Under the pieces are notes generated by a model, which made no database searches, had not been told where the DNA came from, and saw nothing but the letters and a program-made list of their open reading frames with translations. A program made the position numbers and the translations under genes. A stretch of DNA of 64,000 nucleotides from an uncultured Arenicella sp. Lineage in GTDB: Bacteria > Pseudomonadota > Gammaproteobacteria > Arenicellales > Arenicellaceae. The stretch is from positions 62,001 to 126,000 of the forward strand of contig CANMNN010000003.1 in the NCBI GenBank assembly GCA_947499305.1, in the 5' to 3' direction. Positions 1 through 8,511 of this stretch are shown in pieces; positions within the stretch are counted from its first letter, which is position 1; each line of letters opens with the position of its first letter.

Positions 1-1159
1 TGGTATCCAGGCACGCGCGGCGTTAACTCTGCGCGGAAGTACCGTATCAGGCAACAGTGCGGCTATTTTTGCTGGAGGTATTTCGGTTGAGTCTAATGTC
101 CACCCTGTTCTCATTGAAGATAGTGTTATCGCTAATAATGCATCAGACGGCCGATTCGGCGGAATTCAAATGAACACCAGGGAGGCGGCTCACACGTTCG
201 ATAATGTTCAAGTTCTGAATAATCGAGCCGTTCTAAGAGCTGGCGGGGTTTACCTTAGGGGCAGTGATGGCGTCACTCTAGAGGTTAACGACAGCACGAT
301 TTCAGGCAATAGTTCTGGTGAGGAGGGTGGTGGCATAGTCACAAGGTACTTCCCCGCACATGTAGAGCTCAATCGAACAATTGTGTCAGGTAACAGTGCA
401 ACTGAGGGTGGCGGTATTCACCTAAATGGCGGCCAAAGCCTGTCGCTTAACAACAGTGCCGTAACCGGTAATGTCAGCACTGTTGGTGATGGTGGTGGTA
501 TATATGGTCGAAGCGTATCGCTTAATCTTAATAACACCACTATGTCAGACAATCGTGCAGCAGCGAATGGTGGTGGGTTAAAAACCTTTTCAGGGAGTTT
601 GCTATCTATTGTCAACAGCACTTTAGCTAACAATAGCGCACAAGCTTGGGGCGGTAATCTTTATATGACAAGAACCACGTTCTCGCTTAGCAACAGTATT
701 ATCACGGGCGGTGAAGCGCCCATGGCGGCCGACATTATTAATACAAATGATGGTATTAATTCCTTTTTAGGGCGCAACCTGGTAGGGGATAGCAGTTCTA
801 CCACTGAGGAGTCGCTGGCTTTCTTTCCACCTATCACTCTACCAACTAGCGTCATTCTAGCCACATCCGACGGCACTCAGCCCGAGGTATTAGACGATAT
901 CTTATTGCCCTTGGCTGATAATGGCGGCTCGACGCTAACCCACGCCTTAACGATGAACAGTCCAGCTATTGATGTTGGCGATAATACTATTTGTGCTGCT
1001 GAGCCGATCAATAACCTGGACCAACGTGGCGAAGCTCGTCCTATTGGGGGTGCCTGTGATATTGGGGCTTACGAATCGAGTGAAAGTAGTCCAGCTGGTG
1101 GTAGCTCATTCTTTGTGGTGCCGATGCCAGATGGTAAGAGTGTTATTTTCGAATTGTAA
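1..1159 (+). CDS. C-terminal part of a secreted right-handed beta-helix protein with choice-of-anchor Q domain (5' end outside window)
   Basis: The frame is open from the first bases of the window, so the ATG at 170 is not the true start and the gene begins upstream. The translation is made of degenerate parallel beta-helix turns carrying the recurring pattern S-T-x-S-G-N-S-A followed by Gly-Gly, as in polymorphic outer-membrane and pectate-lyase-like passenger domains. The last 70 or so residues contain LADNGGSTLTHAL, SPAID, DQRG and CDIGAYE, the signature of the choice-of-anchor Q module, and then a short tail ending SFFVVPMPDGKSVIFEL. Proteins of this type are exported and thought to be surface-attached or released. 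The substrate or ligand cannot be read from the sequence. A palindromic terminator follows 97 bases after the stop. Confidence 0.8.
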   Translation, partial: GIQARAALTLRGSTVSGNSAAIFAGGISVESNVHPVLIEDSVIANNASDGRFGGIQMNTREAAHTFDNVQVLNNRAVLRAGGVYLRGSDGVTLEVNDSTISGNSSGEEGGGIVTRYFPAHVELNRTIVSGNSATEGGGIHLNGGQSLSLNNSAVTGNVSTVGDGGGIYGRSVSLNLNNTTMSDNRAAANGGGLKTFSGSLLSIVNSTLANNSAQAWGGNLYMTRTTFSLSNSIITGGEAPMAADIINTNDGINSFLGRNLVGDSSSTTEESLAFFPPITLPTSVILATSDGTQPEVLDDILLPLADNGGSTLTHALTMNSPAIDVGDNTICAAEPINNLDQRGEARPIGGACDIGAYESSESSPAGGSSFFVVPMPDGKSVIFEL

Positions 1160-1255
1160 TGCCGTCGAATTATAGTAATTCAGCCTCCAAAATTTTAAAG
1201 GGGCTATCGAATCAGTTCTGTCTTGGCTTTAGTTATCGTAAAGCGTTCTTGAAGA

Positions 1256-1287
1256 AAAATGGCGCTGTTTACAGCGCCATTTTCTTT
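1256..1287. terminator. Bidirectional intrinsic terminator between beta-helix gene and mscS
   Basis: A perfect 13-bp inverted repeat (1256-1268 and 1271-1283, core TGGCGCTGT/ACAGCGCCA) is flanked by A-rich sequence on the left and CTTTT on the right. It can therefore act as a terminator for the rightward beta-helix gene and for the leftward MscS gene, which end on either side of it. Confidence 0.8.
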
Positions 1288-1321
1288 TAGTGAGTATTCT
1301 ACGTACTCGTTGTGCAAGCTA

Positions 1322-2137
1322 TTAGTGATTGTAGATATGCACATCTCGCTGAGGGTATGGAATACCAATCTCGGCTTCATCAAGAGCAACTTTTATGATT
1401 TCTAGTAACTCTAAGGTCGCAGCAGGATGATCTGAGGCTTTCGCCCAAGGACGAACCGTTAAGTTGACACTATTGTCAGCAAGCTCTGTCACGCCAACGC
1501 TTGGTGCAGGCGATTCTAGAACATAGTCTGACTTTGAAATTGCTTTGAGAATAACTTCTCTGGCCTGTTGAATATTCGCATCGTATGAGATCCCAACTGC
1601 TAGGTTCATTCGACGATCTCCAGCTTCGGTATAGTTTGTGATTGCACCATCTAGAGCTTGGCCGTTGGGAATAATGATTTTCGTTTTGTCAGGTAAGCGA
1701 AGCGTTGTTGTAAATATATCGACCTCTTCAACCTGGCCTGTTTGACCAGAGACTTCAACAACGTCACCGACATTGTAGGGGCGAAAAATAATCGTCATAA
1801 CGCCAGCGGCGAAGTTGGCGAGAGAGCCTTGCAATGCTAAGCCAACGGCTAATCCAGCCGCACCCAAAATTGCGACTAACGACGCTGTTTGAACTCCCAG
1901 TTGTGAAATTGATGCGATAACGACAAAAGTGAGCATCAACGCATAGGCGATGTTGGTCACAAATTTAGCAAGCATGGGGTCAGTGCCCGAGCGCTCCATG
2001 CCTTTACCGACAGCTTTCGCGATTAACCTTACAATGAAGCGGCCAATGATGAAAATGGCGAGTGCTTTAGCGAAATTTACTCCGTAAAGTAAAACGTTAT
2101 CCTTAAGAATTGGTAGGTAGTTTTCAATAGTCTCCAT
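1322..2137 (-). CDS. mscS: Small-conductance mechanosensitive channel, MscS family
   Basis: At 271 residues this is close to the 286 of E. coli MscS. Three N-terminal membrane segments lie near residues 15-37, 60-80 and 88-120. The third carries the glycine/alanine-rich pore helix (LGAAGLAVGLALQGSLANFA) followed by FRPYNVGDVVEV, the hallmark of the MscS beta domain. The C-terminal alpha/beta vestibule follows with PNGQ and an IPYPQRDVH-type ending typical of the family. MscS opens in the inner membrane on hypo-osmotic shock to release solutes. It is transcribed alone and ends at a shared terminator. Start is the first ATG, with no competing upstream start seen. Confidence 0.93.
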   Translation of the reverse strand: METIENYLPILKDNVLLYGVNFAKALAIFIIGRFIVRLIAKAVGKGMERSGTDPMLAKFVTNIAYALMLTFVVIASISQLGVQTASLVAILGAAGLAVGLALQGSLANFAAGVMTIIFRPYNVGDVVEVSGQTGQVEEVDIFTTTLRLPDKTKIIIPNGQALDGAITNYTEAGDRRMNLAVGISYDANIQQAREVILKAISKSDYVLESPAPSVGVTELADNSVNLTVRPWAKASDHPAATLELLEIIKVALDEAEIGIPYPQRDVHIYNH

Positions 2138-2366
2138 GTGTTCTCCGTGATGAAATGGTTATTAGGGCTCTACTTGAGAGAACTTTTTATACACTATAAA
2201 ACTCACCTGGGGCTTTATTGGCAGCAGATGTAACACTTCTTTATATTTCCTTAAAGTAAGCTCGGTACGTTCTGCGTATGATTTACTAGGTTGGTAAAAC
2301 ACCTAAGGCTAAATTGTTTATGCGTGTGTATTGAGCTTCGTTAGTGTTTATATGAGGCGCCGTTTA

Positions 2367-3149
2367 TCAGTACCTAATCAATGTGCGGCTTTCAATGCTC
2401 TTTCTTATGGGGTGTTTCGTGTCGCCGACTTGGAGTACATCAAGTGCGCTGTGGCCTACTCTCGGAATATTTTTATTATCATAGATGTTAAAAATTGCGA
2501 CCTCATCAGGGCTCATCTGTGACAGGTAAAACCATTCATGTTCGCGATTGACAGCTACTCCTAAAATCTCGCCAATACGATTTGGGTAGATCAAGTCAAT
2601 CGTCATCCAGTCTTCGGGAACGATTGACGAAGCACGAATAAATCCGAGCGGTGACGCCGTTATAATTTGCTCTACCGGGCGCCAAACATTGACAAAGCCG
2701 TAGTGCCCGCCCTTGAATTCAGAAGCTTTCCGTTCGCCAAGTAAGTCGATCAAGCGTTGGTCTGCACCTCGGGCACTGTAGTCAGTATGCACATTTCGAG
2801 CTGGCCTACGCTCTGCGTTTGGATCATCTACTCTTACTGTATGGTCAAAAATGATAACTTCTTGAGCGCCGAGTTGATCTTTGAGTAAGGTATCAAGTTC
2901 GTCATCATAGGTTTCTGCCCAGCTTTGCTGTTGCTCGAAATCCAAGATCTGACTCCTGTGTTTCGCGAAGGTGATTCCATCGTTGGCGAAGTTAACGCTG
3001 AAGTCTCCATCTCTCAGGTCGGTTACTTGAACTTCGGTAGGTATTAGCTCAGGCGAAATGAGGTTTCCTACAATGCCATCAGCATCGAATCGAAATGCTT
3101 GTTTTCCATTTCGCCTTACATGGTAGTTCACAATTGCTTTGACAGTCAT
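2367..3149 (-). CDS. CmcJ/NvfI-family oxidoreductase (2OG-Fe-like fold)
   Basis: This 260-residue protein shows the landmarks of the CmcJ/NvfI (AsaB) family: HTD at 121-123 after an N-terminal half of poorly conserved strands, NVWRP at 154-158, HEWFYLSQMSPDE at 204-216, and a final HSA with a R-x-S-I-E-x-R ending. Bacterial CmcJ takes part in cephamycin 7-alpha methoxylation and fungal relatives act on secondary metabolites, so the likely chemistry is a hydroxylation or related oxidation of a small molecule. The substrate is unknown. It lies 43 bases behind the quinone-reductase-like gene on the same strand and probably shares its LysR-controlled promoter. Best read as an accessory oxygenase. 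Confidence 0.75.
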   Translation of the reverse strand: MTVKAIVNYHVRRNGKQAFRFDADGIVGNLISPELIPTEVQVTDLRDGDFSVNFANDGITFAKHRSQILDFEQQQSWAETYDDELDTLLKDQLGAQEVIIFDHTVRVDDPNAERRPARNVHTDYSARGADQRLIDLLGERKASEFKGGHYGFVNVWRPVEQIITASPLGFIRASSIVPEDWMTIDLIYPNRIGEILGVAVNREHEWFYLSQMSPDEVAIFNIYDNKNIPRVGHSALDVLQVGDTKHPIRKSIESRTLIRY

Positions 3150-3192
3150 TTTCCTACCCTATTGCTCATACTAATTGGAAGACCCGGCTGCT

Positions 3193-4188
3193 CTAAGCCG
3201 CGTCAATTGATACAACTACCTTGCCCATGGCTTTACCACTCGCTAGGCGATCATGTGCCTTTCCTACTTCAACAAGTGAAAAATTCTCAGTGTCTAAGAC
3301 GGGCTTTAATGATCCGTGGTCAACAATTGTTGCTAGTGTTTCCAGAATTTCTCCGTGCCGTTCGCGTTTATGGTTGTGCAGCATCGGGATAAGCATAAAG
3401 ACCACATGTAGCGAAAGGCCTTTAAAATGAGCCGCCGTTAGATCAATTTCTAGCATTGATACGGTCGTTGCGACTTGGCCATTTAGTGCTGCGGCCTCAA
3501 AAGAGTTAAGCATGTTCTCGCCGCCGACAGAGTCAAAGATCACGTCAAAGCCGGCGCCATTTGTGTGCCGCTCTACGTAATCACTGACAGATTCGGAGCG
3601 ATAATTTATTGCCTTGGCTCCTAATGATTCTATTAATTTTAATTGCGCGTCACCTCCACCAGTAGAGTACACATCGGCACCCATATGCCTTGCTAGCTGT
3701 AATGCGATATGGCCGACACCCCCCGATCCACCGTGAACCAATACTTTTTGGCCACTAGAGACCCCCGATCTGATTAAGCCTTCGTAGGCAGTAATACCAA
3801 CTAATGGCAACGCGGCGGCCTCACGCATGGAAACAGTTTTAGGTTTGTGTGCAATGAGCTTTGCATCAGCTAAGATGAACTCAGCGAGCGCGCCTGGCAA
3901 ATCAGTTAGACCACCAGCGCAACCATAAACTTCATCACCTACCTTATAGCCGGTAACACCGTCGCCGACTTCCTCGACCGTTCCTGCGAAGTCCATTCCT
4001 AGTAGCGCCGGCAAATCAGGAGATAGCGGCAAGTCTTGGCCCATTTGTCTGATCATCATGTCGACAGTATTAATACTTGTCGCTGCAATTCTTACGAGTA
4101 CGTGTCCTGTTTTCATTGCAGGCTTATCGATATTCGCTAGCCTAAAAACGTTGCTATCGCCATAGTTCTCAACAATCATTGCTTTCAT
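3193..4188 (-). CDS. Zinc-less medium-chain dehydrogenase/reductase, quinone oxidoreductase type
   Basis: The protein has 331 residues with the GroES-like N-terminal half of the MDR superfamily (GMDFAGTVEEVGDGV near 64-78, KVGDEVYG near 82-89) and a Rossmann nucleotide-binding loop GGSGGVGH at 153-160. The structural and catalytic zinc cysteines of true alcohol dehydrogenases are absent. That places it with zeta-crystallin-like NADPH:quinone or enone reductases. It is the first gene of a two-gene leftward unit with the CmcJ-like oxygenase and is divergent from a LysR regulator 105 bases away, a classic arrangement for LysR control. Substrate not predictable. Confidence 0.85.
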   Translation of the reverse strand: MKAMIVENYGDSNVFRLANIDKPAMKTGHVLVRIAATSINTVDMMIRQMGQDLPLSPDLPALLGMDFAGTVEEVGDGVTGYKVGDEVYGCAGGLTDLPGALAEFILADAKLIAHKPKTVSMREAAALPLVGITAYEGLIRSGVSSGQKVLVHGGSGGVGHIALQLARHMGADVYSTGGGDAQLKLIESLGAKAINYRSESVSDYVERHTNGAGFDVIFDSVGGENMLNSFEAAALNGQVATTVSMLEIDLTAAHFKGLSLHVVFMLIPMLHNHKRERHGEILETLATIVDHGSLKPVLDTENFSLVEVGKAHDRLASGKAMGKVVVSIDAA

Positions 4189-4260
4189 ATTAAAATATTT
4201 CGTGTAGTGATTAATTAGGAATCAAGTATATTTGCAATCTCTAGAGCTGATAATATTGAC

Positions 4261-4270
4261 TTCAATTGAA
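4261..4270. promoter_or_regulatory. Palindrome in LysR/MDR divergent promoter region
   Basis: The perfect 10-bp palindrome TTCAATTGAA lies in the 105-bp gap between the divergent MDR and LysR genes, 23 bases before the LysR ATG. LysR-type regulators commonly bind T-N11-A style interrupted dyads in such gaps. This is a plausible core of the operator but only positional evidence supports it. Confidence 0.35.
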
Positions 4271-4293
4271 TCAATTTATAGTTTTTGTTGATA

Positions 4294-5190
4294 ATGAAGG
4301 TAGATCATTTAAAGTTGTTCGTTCGCATAGCGGCGACGAGCAACATTAGTTTGGCGGGTAAAGAACTTGGGCTCTCGCCCGCGGTATCTAGTTCTCATAT
4401 TAGTAAGCTAGAGGAATCGCTCGGTGTTAGGCTTATTCACAGAACGACTCGACGAGTATCTTTGACTGAAGAGGGCACCGATTTTTTGCCGCACGCTTTG
4501 GAGGTGCTAGACAGTGTTGAGCTCGCTCGGGCATCTGTAGGGTCAGGCAGTATTACTCCACAAGGTACGTTGCGAGTAACCGCCCCAGCCTCATTTGGGC
4601 GAATGCATATTGTTCCAGCACTTTCTGGTTTTATGGCGCTTTACCCTGATCTATCGCTCGACCTTCGGCTCAGTGATTCAATATTAGATATGGTGGAAGG
4701 TGGGTTTGATATTGCGATTAGGAATTCCAGTTTAAATGACTCGACCTTGGTCGCGAGAAAGCTTGCTTTTGATGATCGAGTTGTTTGCGCGTCTCCTGGA
4801 TTTCTTGAGAAACACGCAGAACCTAAATTCTTTAGCGATCTAGTCGATTTTAATTGCGTAGGTTTAATGGGGCTTGAGGAGTGGTCTTTTGATACCTTAA
4901 GTGGTCGTCAAACTGTTAAGCCAAAGATCATAGTTCGGATGGATAATGGAGAAGCCGTTCGCGATGCTTGTATTGCAGGGCTTGGTATTACCGTATGTTC
5001 AGTTTGGTGTGCTTATGAGCAATTGCGAAATGGCCAGCTCGTTCAGATTCTTAAGGACCAACCCCTTGCGAGTGACACCGCAATTTGGGCAGTTTATCCT
5101 AGCTCACGTTTGCTCGCACCTAAGGTGCGAGCATTTATTGATTACTTTAGTGAGAAATTTGGTGATACACCCTATTGGGCGAAAGCTTAG
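4294..5190 (+). CDS. LysR-family transcriptional regulator
   Basis: The first 60 residues form a LysR winged helix-turn-helix (LKLFVRIAATSNISLAGKEL, then S-S-H-I-S-K-L-E-E-S-L-G-V-R-L-I-H-R-T-T-R). The rest is the periplasmic-binding-protein-like effector domain with the usual LRVTAPASFGR hinge. I start at the ATG at 4294 rather than the in-frame TTG codons at 4285 and 4288, because LysR proteins normally begin a few residues before the D-H-L motif; this gives 298 residues. It diverges from the MDR/CmcJ-like pair and most likely regulates it and itself. The effector is unknown. Its stop codon overlaps the convergent ydcH-like gene by four bases. Confidence 0.9.
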   Translation: MKVDHLKLFVRIAATSNISLAGKELGLSPAVSSSHISKLEESLGVRLIHRTTRRVSLTEEGTDFLPHALEVLDSVELARASVGSGSITPQGTLRVTAPASFGRMHIVPALSGFMALYPDLSLDLRLSDSILDMVEGGFDIAIRNSSLNDSTLVARKLAFDDRVVCASPGFLEKHAEPKFFSDLVDFNCVGLMGLEEWSFDTLSGRQTVKPKIIVRMDNGEAVRDACIAGLGITVCSVWCAYEQLRNGQLVQILKDQPLASDTAIWAVYPSSRLLAPKVRAFIDYFSEKFGDTPYWAKA

Positions 5191-5438
5191 TTTTTACTCG
5201 CGTGGGACATCAGTTTTTTAAACAGAAAATCTTTTAACTTTGATCGATCGTGTTTCATCTTGTGCATCTCTGAGTCACTTATCGGCGAGTCATTTAGCTC
5301 TAGGTTTCTTATCTTTTCATCTAGTTCGTCGTACTGGCTTGCCGAATCTGAAAAGGATTCGTCGTCTAAAATTAGCTGTTTGATTAGTTCCTTGAATTCA
5401 GGGAATTCGTTTAATAGGGAGTGGTCTTCGCCTAACAT
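5187..5438 (-). CDS. YdcH-family (DUF465) small protein
   Basis: An 83-residue, highly charged, all-helical protein. The pattern HSLLNEFPEF at the start, a central D-E-L-D-E-K-I-R-N-L-E and a C-terminal K-H-D-R-S-K-L-K-D segment match the DUF465/YdcH family. Members are short cytosolic helical hairpins of unclear function. The stop overlaps the convergent LysR stop by four bases, and the SDR gene lies 55 bases upstream in the same direction. Confidence 0.8.
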   Translation of the reverse strand: MLGEDHSLLNEFPEFKELIKQLILDDESFSDSASQYDELDEKIRNLELNDSPISDSEMHKMKHDRSKLKDFLFKKLMSHASKN

Positions 5439-5493
5439 AGTTTTCCTCGTGTTTTGGTTTGTGATGTGTAATCACGTTCTAGAAGTGTATAAG

Positions 5494-6291
5494 TTACGAA
5501 AGAATTTCTTCGATTTTTTCTGTTACGGCTTTGATTTTAACGGAATCTAATGCGTCTGGGTGTGGATCGCTAAAAGTTCCTTTATCGTTATCAAAGTAAA
5601 GGCCAGAGGCGTTAGAGAATTCATCTGCGAGAGCCGCTCTCATTAAAATGTCGACCCCAATCTGAAGATCTTTGCCTGGCAAGCCATAAGCTTCTTTGAC
5701 CATATTGCTACCCAAGAAAGACGCTGGGTTGACTGCGATAATAGATGGCCCTTGCTGAGCTAGCGTTTTTGCTAATTGACGCGACCACATTGTAATTGCC
5801 AGTTTACTTTGCGCGTATGCCATATCATCTGATAAACGGTTCGACTCTCCAAGTGCCGAGATATCGACCGGTGCTTGCGCCGCAGAAGAAAGGTTGACGA
5901 CGCGTCCATCAGACCCTAAGAGAGGAATCAGTATTTTGGTGAGCAGGTATGGTGAGATAGTGTTGACTACGAAGCGAATATCTATTCCATTTTGAGCGGT
6001 TTTATTTGGTACTTTGTAAACACCGGCATTGTTGATTAAAACATCAATTGTTCGATGCTTTTCTGATACAGCATTTGCGAGCTGCCTAACTTGAGAGAAG
6101 TCTGAAAGATCAGCTGAGTAAACCTCGATATTGTTTGAGCCATTTAAATTAGACAGTTCACTTTTTACCGATTCAAGTTTCTGCGAGTTTCGACCGTGCA
6201 ACAAAACATTATGCCCTTGGGCTATAAGTGCTTGCGCGGTTGCTTTACCGATACCATCAGTCGAGCCGGTGATTAGTATAGTTTTCTTCAT
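5494..6291 (-). CDS. Short-chain dehydrogenase/reductase (SDR) family oxidoreductase
   Basis: A 265-residue Rossmann protein. It has the classical SDR cofactor loop ITGSTDGIG at 7-15, NNAG at 87-90, the catalytic Ser in VVNLSSAA (131-138) and Y159-x3-K163. The residues after beta-2 (HGRN) favour NADP. SDRs of this length with a retinol-dehydrogenase-like layout oxidise or reduce alcohol/ketone groups; the substrate cannot be inferred. It may be cotranscribed with the enoyl-CoA hydratase-like gene 125 bases upstream, with a long hairpin between the two. Confidence 0.88.
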   Translation of the reverse strand: MKKTILITGSTDGIGKATAQALIAQGHNVLLHGRNSQKLESVKSELSNLNGSNNIEVYSADLSDFSQVRQLANAVSEKHRTIDVLINNAGVYKVPNKTAQNGIDIRFVVNTISPYLLTKILIPLLGSDGRVVNLSSAAQAPVDISALGESNRLSDDMAYAQSKLAITMWSRQLAKTLAQQGPSIIAVNPASFLGSNMVKEAYGLPGKDLQIGVDILMRAALADEFSNASGLYFDNDKGTFSDPHPDALDSVKIKAVTEKIEEILS

Positions 6292-6341
6292 GTTTCTGAG
6301 TTCCTAATTGGTGTTTATTGTTTCCAACGCGTTTTTATCTA

Positions 6342-6385
6342 GAGCGCAGCTAGCACTCTGTTCTTCGAGACGGCTAGCCGCGCTC
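6342..6385. repeat. Long imperfect hairpin in hydratase-SDR spacer
   Basis: Arms GAGCGC-a-GCTAGC (6342-6354) and GCTAGC-c-GCGCTC (6373-6385) pair over 13 positions with a single internal mismatch, around an 18-base loop that itself can pair partly (TCT/AGA). There is no T-run on either side, so it is not a classical terminator. It may set differential mRNA stability between the two leftward genes. Confidence 0.6.
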
Positions 6386-6415
6386 CGGGTTAGTCTTAGT
6401 CGTAGCTTATAAACG

Positions 6416-7267
6416 CTAGTCGTTAACTTGTTGGATATCCATAACCATGTTTTCCCAGTTTCTTTGATTATCCATATCGAATTGAGCACCTTGTTCATCA
6501 GCCCAAGAAAAGCGAGTTAATGCAGGCGTTTTGCTGGTGGCTTGGTAGAGCCAGTAGGCTTCCGCTTTTAGGGCCTCATCAATTGGTTTGTCAATGGATT
6601 CATAAACCGTTTGCTTGCACGCATTAATTGACTCGGCAGGAAACTGAGCGATCCGATTTGCTAAGTTGTCAACATACTCGCCAATCTCATCAGGTTCTAG
6701 TACCTTGTTTACTGTTCCATAAGCCTCAGCTTCGTCCGCATCAAAATCACGCGCGCTTAAGATTATCTCTAGCGCTCGTCCGAGACCAACTTGGCGCGCC
6801 ATTCGAGATGCGCCGCCACCGCAAGGCAAAATACCCATTCCTACCTCCATTTGCATGAATTTGTACTTACCTCTGGCGGCAAAGCGCATGTCGCATGCCA
6901 ACGCGAATTCATGACCGCCGCCGCGTGCAAACCCTTCGAGTTTGGCAATGGTTGCTTGTGGCACTCGGCTAATACGTTCTAGAACTGATTGGAGGTCTAG
7001 CAGCGAGGCTTCTTCTCTGGAAACGGCTTCGGCTGACATGTCTTTTAATAGTTCAGTGTCATAGTGGCAAACCCAAATCTCAGGGTGCGCTGACTGAAAA
7101 ACAACGACTTTAATATCGCGGTCACGTTCCAGCCTCATTGCCAATGAATTTAGATCTTCGAGCATGGCTTGGCCCTGAACATTGACCGGAGGGAAGTCAA
7201 TCGTAACGGTTAAAACACCCGCATTTGCGGAGGTACTAAAGGTTTTAAAATTTTCGTAGTTCATCAA
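6416..7267 (-). CDS. Enoyl-CoA hydratase/isomerase family protein
   Basis: The 283-residue protein carries the crotonase signature GFARGGGHEFALACDMRFA (112-130) with Glu120, and MEVGMGILPCGGG, whose Glu141 lines up with the second catalytic Glu of enoyl-CoA hydratase. Both acids of a hydratase therefore appear present. The oxyanion-hole region near residues 60-72 (SAHPEIWVCHYD) is atypical: a canonical hydratase has an A-x-x-F-x-x-G-x-D motif there, so the substrate may not be a plain enoyl-CoA. Start is one of two consecutive ATGs (7267 or 7264). The gene diverges from the 2OG-Fe oxygenase across an AT-rich 250-bp spacer. Confidence 0.85.
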   Translation of the reverse strand: MMNYENFKTFSTSANAGVLTVTIDFPPVNVQGQAMLEDLNSLAMRLERDRDIKVVVFQSAHPEIWVCHYDTELLKDMSAEAVSREEASLLDLQSVLERISRVPQATIAKLEGFARGGGHEFALACDMRFAARGKYKFMQMEVGMGILPCGGGASRMARQVGLGRALEIILSARDFDADEAEAYGTVNKVLEPDEIGEYVDNLANRIAQFPAESINACKQTVYESIDKPIDEALKAEAYWLYQATSKTPALTRFSWADEQGAQFDMDNQRNWENMVMDIQQVND

Positions 7268-7319
7268 TAAATTCCTGATTGTCTGTCTTGTTTGAAACGG
7301 AACTTAAGCCTACTAGTGT

Positions 7320-7397
7320 TGAAAAGGTTTGATAATGATGCTTTTTTATAAATCAGTATATGTATTAAATTGATAATTTGAGTCGACAACCTTTTCA
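7320..7397. promoter_or_regulatory. Inverted repeat pair in divergent promoter region
   Basis: TGAAAAGGTT (7320-7329) and AACCTTTTCA (7388-7397) are exact reverse complements 58 bases apart inside the AT-rich gap between the divergent hydratase and oxygenase genes. The spacing would suit a looping dimeric regulator, but no regulator gene is adjacent. Confidence 0.3.
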
Positions 7398-7518
7398 TTA
7401 TATAAATTTTGTTGATTCAGAATCTGTATTTGCCCGCTTTATCAATTTTATTTAATGCAATAGATTTAGTTCATACCGATTTCCGGTCGACTTATTCAAT
7501 ATTATTGGAGAAAGAGAA

Positions 7519-8454
7519 ATGAACACTAGAACCACAAGTGGGACTTCAACAAGCGTGCTAGAACGCGCGATAGCTTTAGAAGTGCCTTCTAGAGAGGCCA
7601 TGCTCCACCGCTCACCCCTCGTAGAAAATTTTTGGACTCAAAATCAACAGCTACTAAGTACTGCTTGGGATGAATGGGAGGCATTGACAGGGGGGCAGCT
7701 ATTAAAGCCGGACGACTCACTACTTGACTCTCGGTTACGTGACGCTGTCAACGCCGCTTGGGAAGACCCAACAAAAGAAATTGAAGTAGAGAAATTGTGG
7801 AGTGAAGTGTCGCCTGGCGTTTACGAAGGCCAGTTTTTCGATCCAGAGCGGCTTGCTGAATTTAGAGCTTATCTCGAAGCTGTTCAGGCTGCCGGTATAC
7901 CATTGCGCCCTCCTTATGGTATCGCGCTAAACCGTTTTGGAGCAATGCTTGATCAACGTTCGGAAGGCTTTTTGGCAGCTCCTAGCTTTCAAGATTTCTA
8001 CACAATAATGCTCGATCATTACATGCGCCCAATTGCGCGGCTCTTATTTCCGGAAGTGGCAGGCTATGACTCTCAGACATTTGGTTTTTCAATCCAATAT
8101 GAGCCGGGAGTAGATACCTCACTGCAGCTGCATTCGGATGCGTCTGCGGCAACCCTAAATATCAATTTGAATTTGCCTGATGAGTCTTTTACTGGTTCTG
8201 AAGTTGACTTTTACGACCCGTTATCAGGTAAAGCAAATAGATTAACGTTCAAACCTGGAATGGCGATGATTCATAAGGGCACAGTAGCCCACGCGGCTCG
8301 CCCGATAACGAGTGGCAAGAGAACGAATTTTGTTCTCTGGCTCTATGGCGATCGTATGCAATTGCCAAGAGGCCATGTTCCACAAGCCAGTTTGAGTGCG
8401 AAAGAACGTTGGTCGCTGCCACGCGTTGCTAAAGATAAATTTGCTCCATTTTAA
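7519..8454 (+). CDS. 2-oxoglutarate/Fe(II)-dependent dioxygenase family protein
   Basis: A 311-residue protein whose C-terminal half is a prolyl-4-hydroxylase-type double-stranded beta-helix. The iron triad is H205-x-D207 (LQLHSDAS) and H258 (VAHAARPI), with R268 (GKRTNF) placed to bind the 2-oxoglutarate carboxylate. The N-terminal 150 residues are helical and give no recognised domain. A good ribosome site (GGAG, then AAAGAGAA) precedes the ATG. Proteins like this hydroxylate amino-acid side chains or small molecules; the target is not evident. LtrA follows 57 bases downstream and may be cotranscribed. Confidence 0.82.
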   Translation: MNTRTTSGTSTSVLERAIALEVPSREAMLHRSPLVENFWTQNQQLLSTAWDEWEALTGGQLLKPDDSLLDSRLRDAVNAAWEDPTKEIEVEKLWSEVSPGVYEGQFFDPERLAEFRAYLEAVQAAGIPLRPPYGIALNRFGAMLDQRSEGFLAAPSFQDFYTIMLDHYMRPIARLLFPEVAGYDSQTFGFSIQYEPGVDTSLQLHSDASAATLNINLNLPDESFTGSEVDFYDPLSGKANRLTFKPGMAMIHKGTVAHAARPITSGKRTNFVLWLYGDRMQLPRGHVPQASLSAKERWSLPRVAKDKFAPF

Positions 8455-8511
8455 GACTCTTGGTTCGACCGTCTTTGTAACGGTTGCAATTCAATTTTGA
8501 GATCAATAGCC

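Noticed and set aside
2331-2522. Rightward 63-residue ORF over the end of the CmcJ-like gene
   Set aside because: It lies antisense to a well supported coding region and has an unlikely composition.
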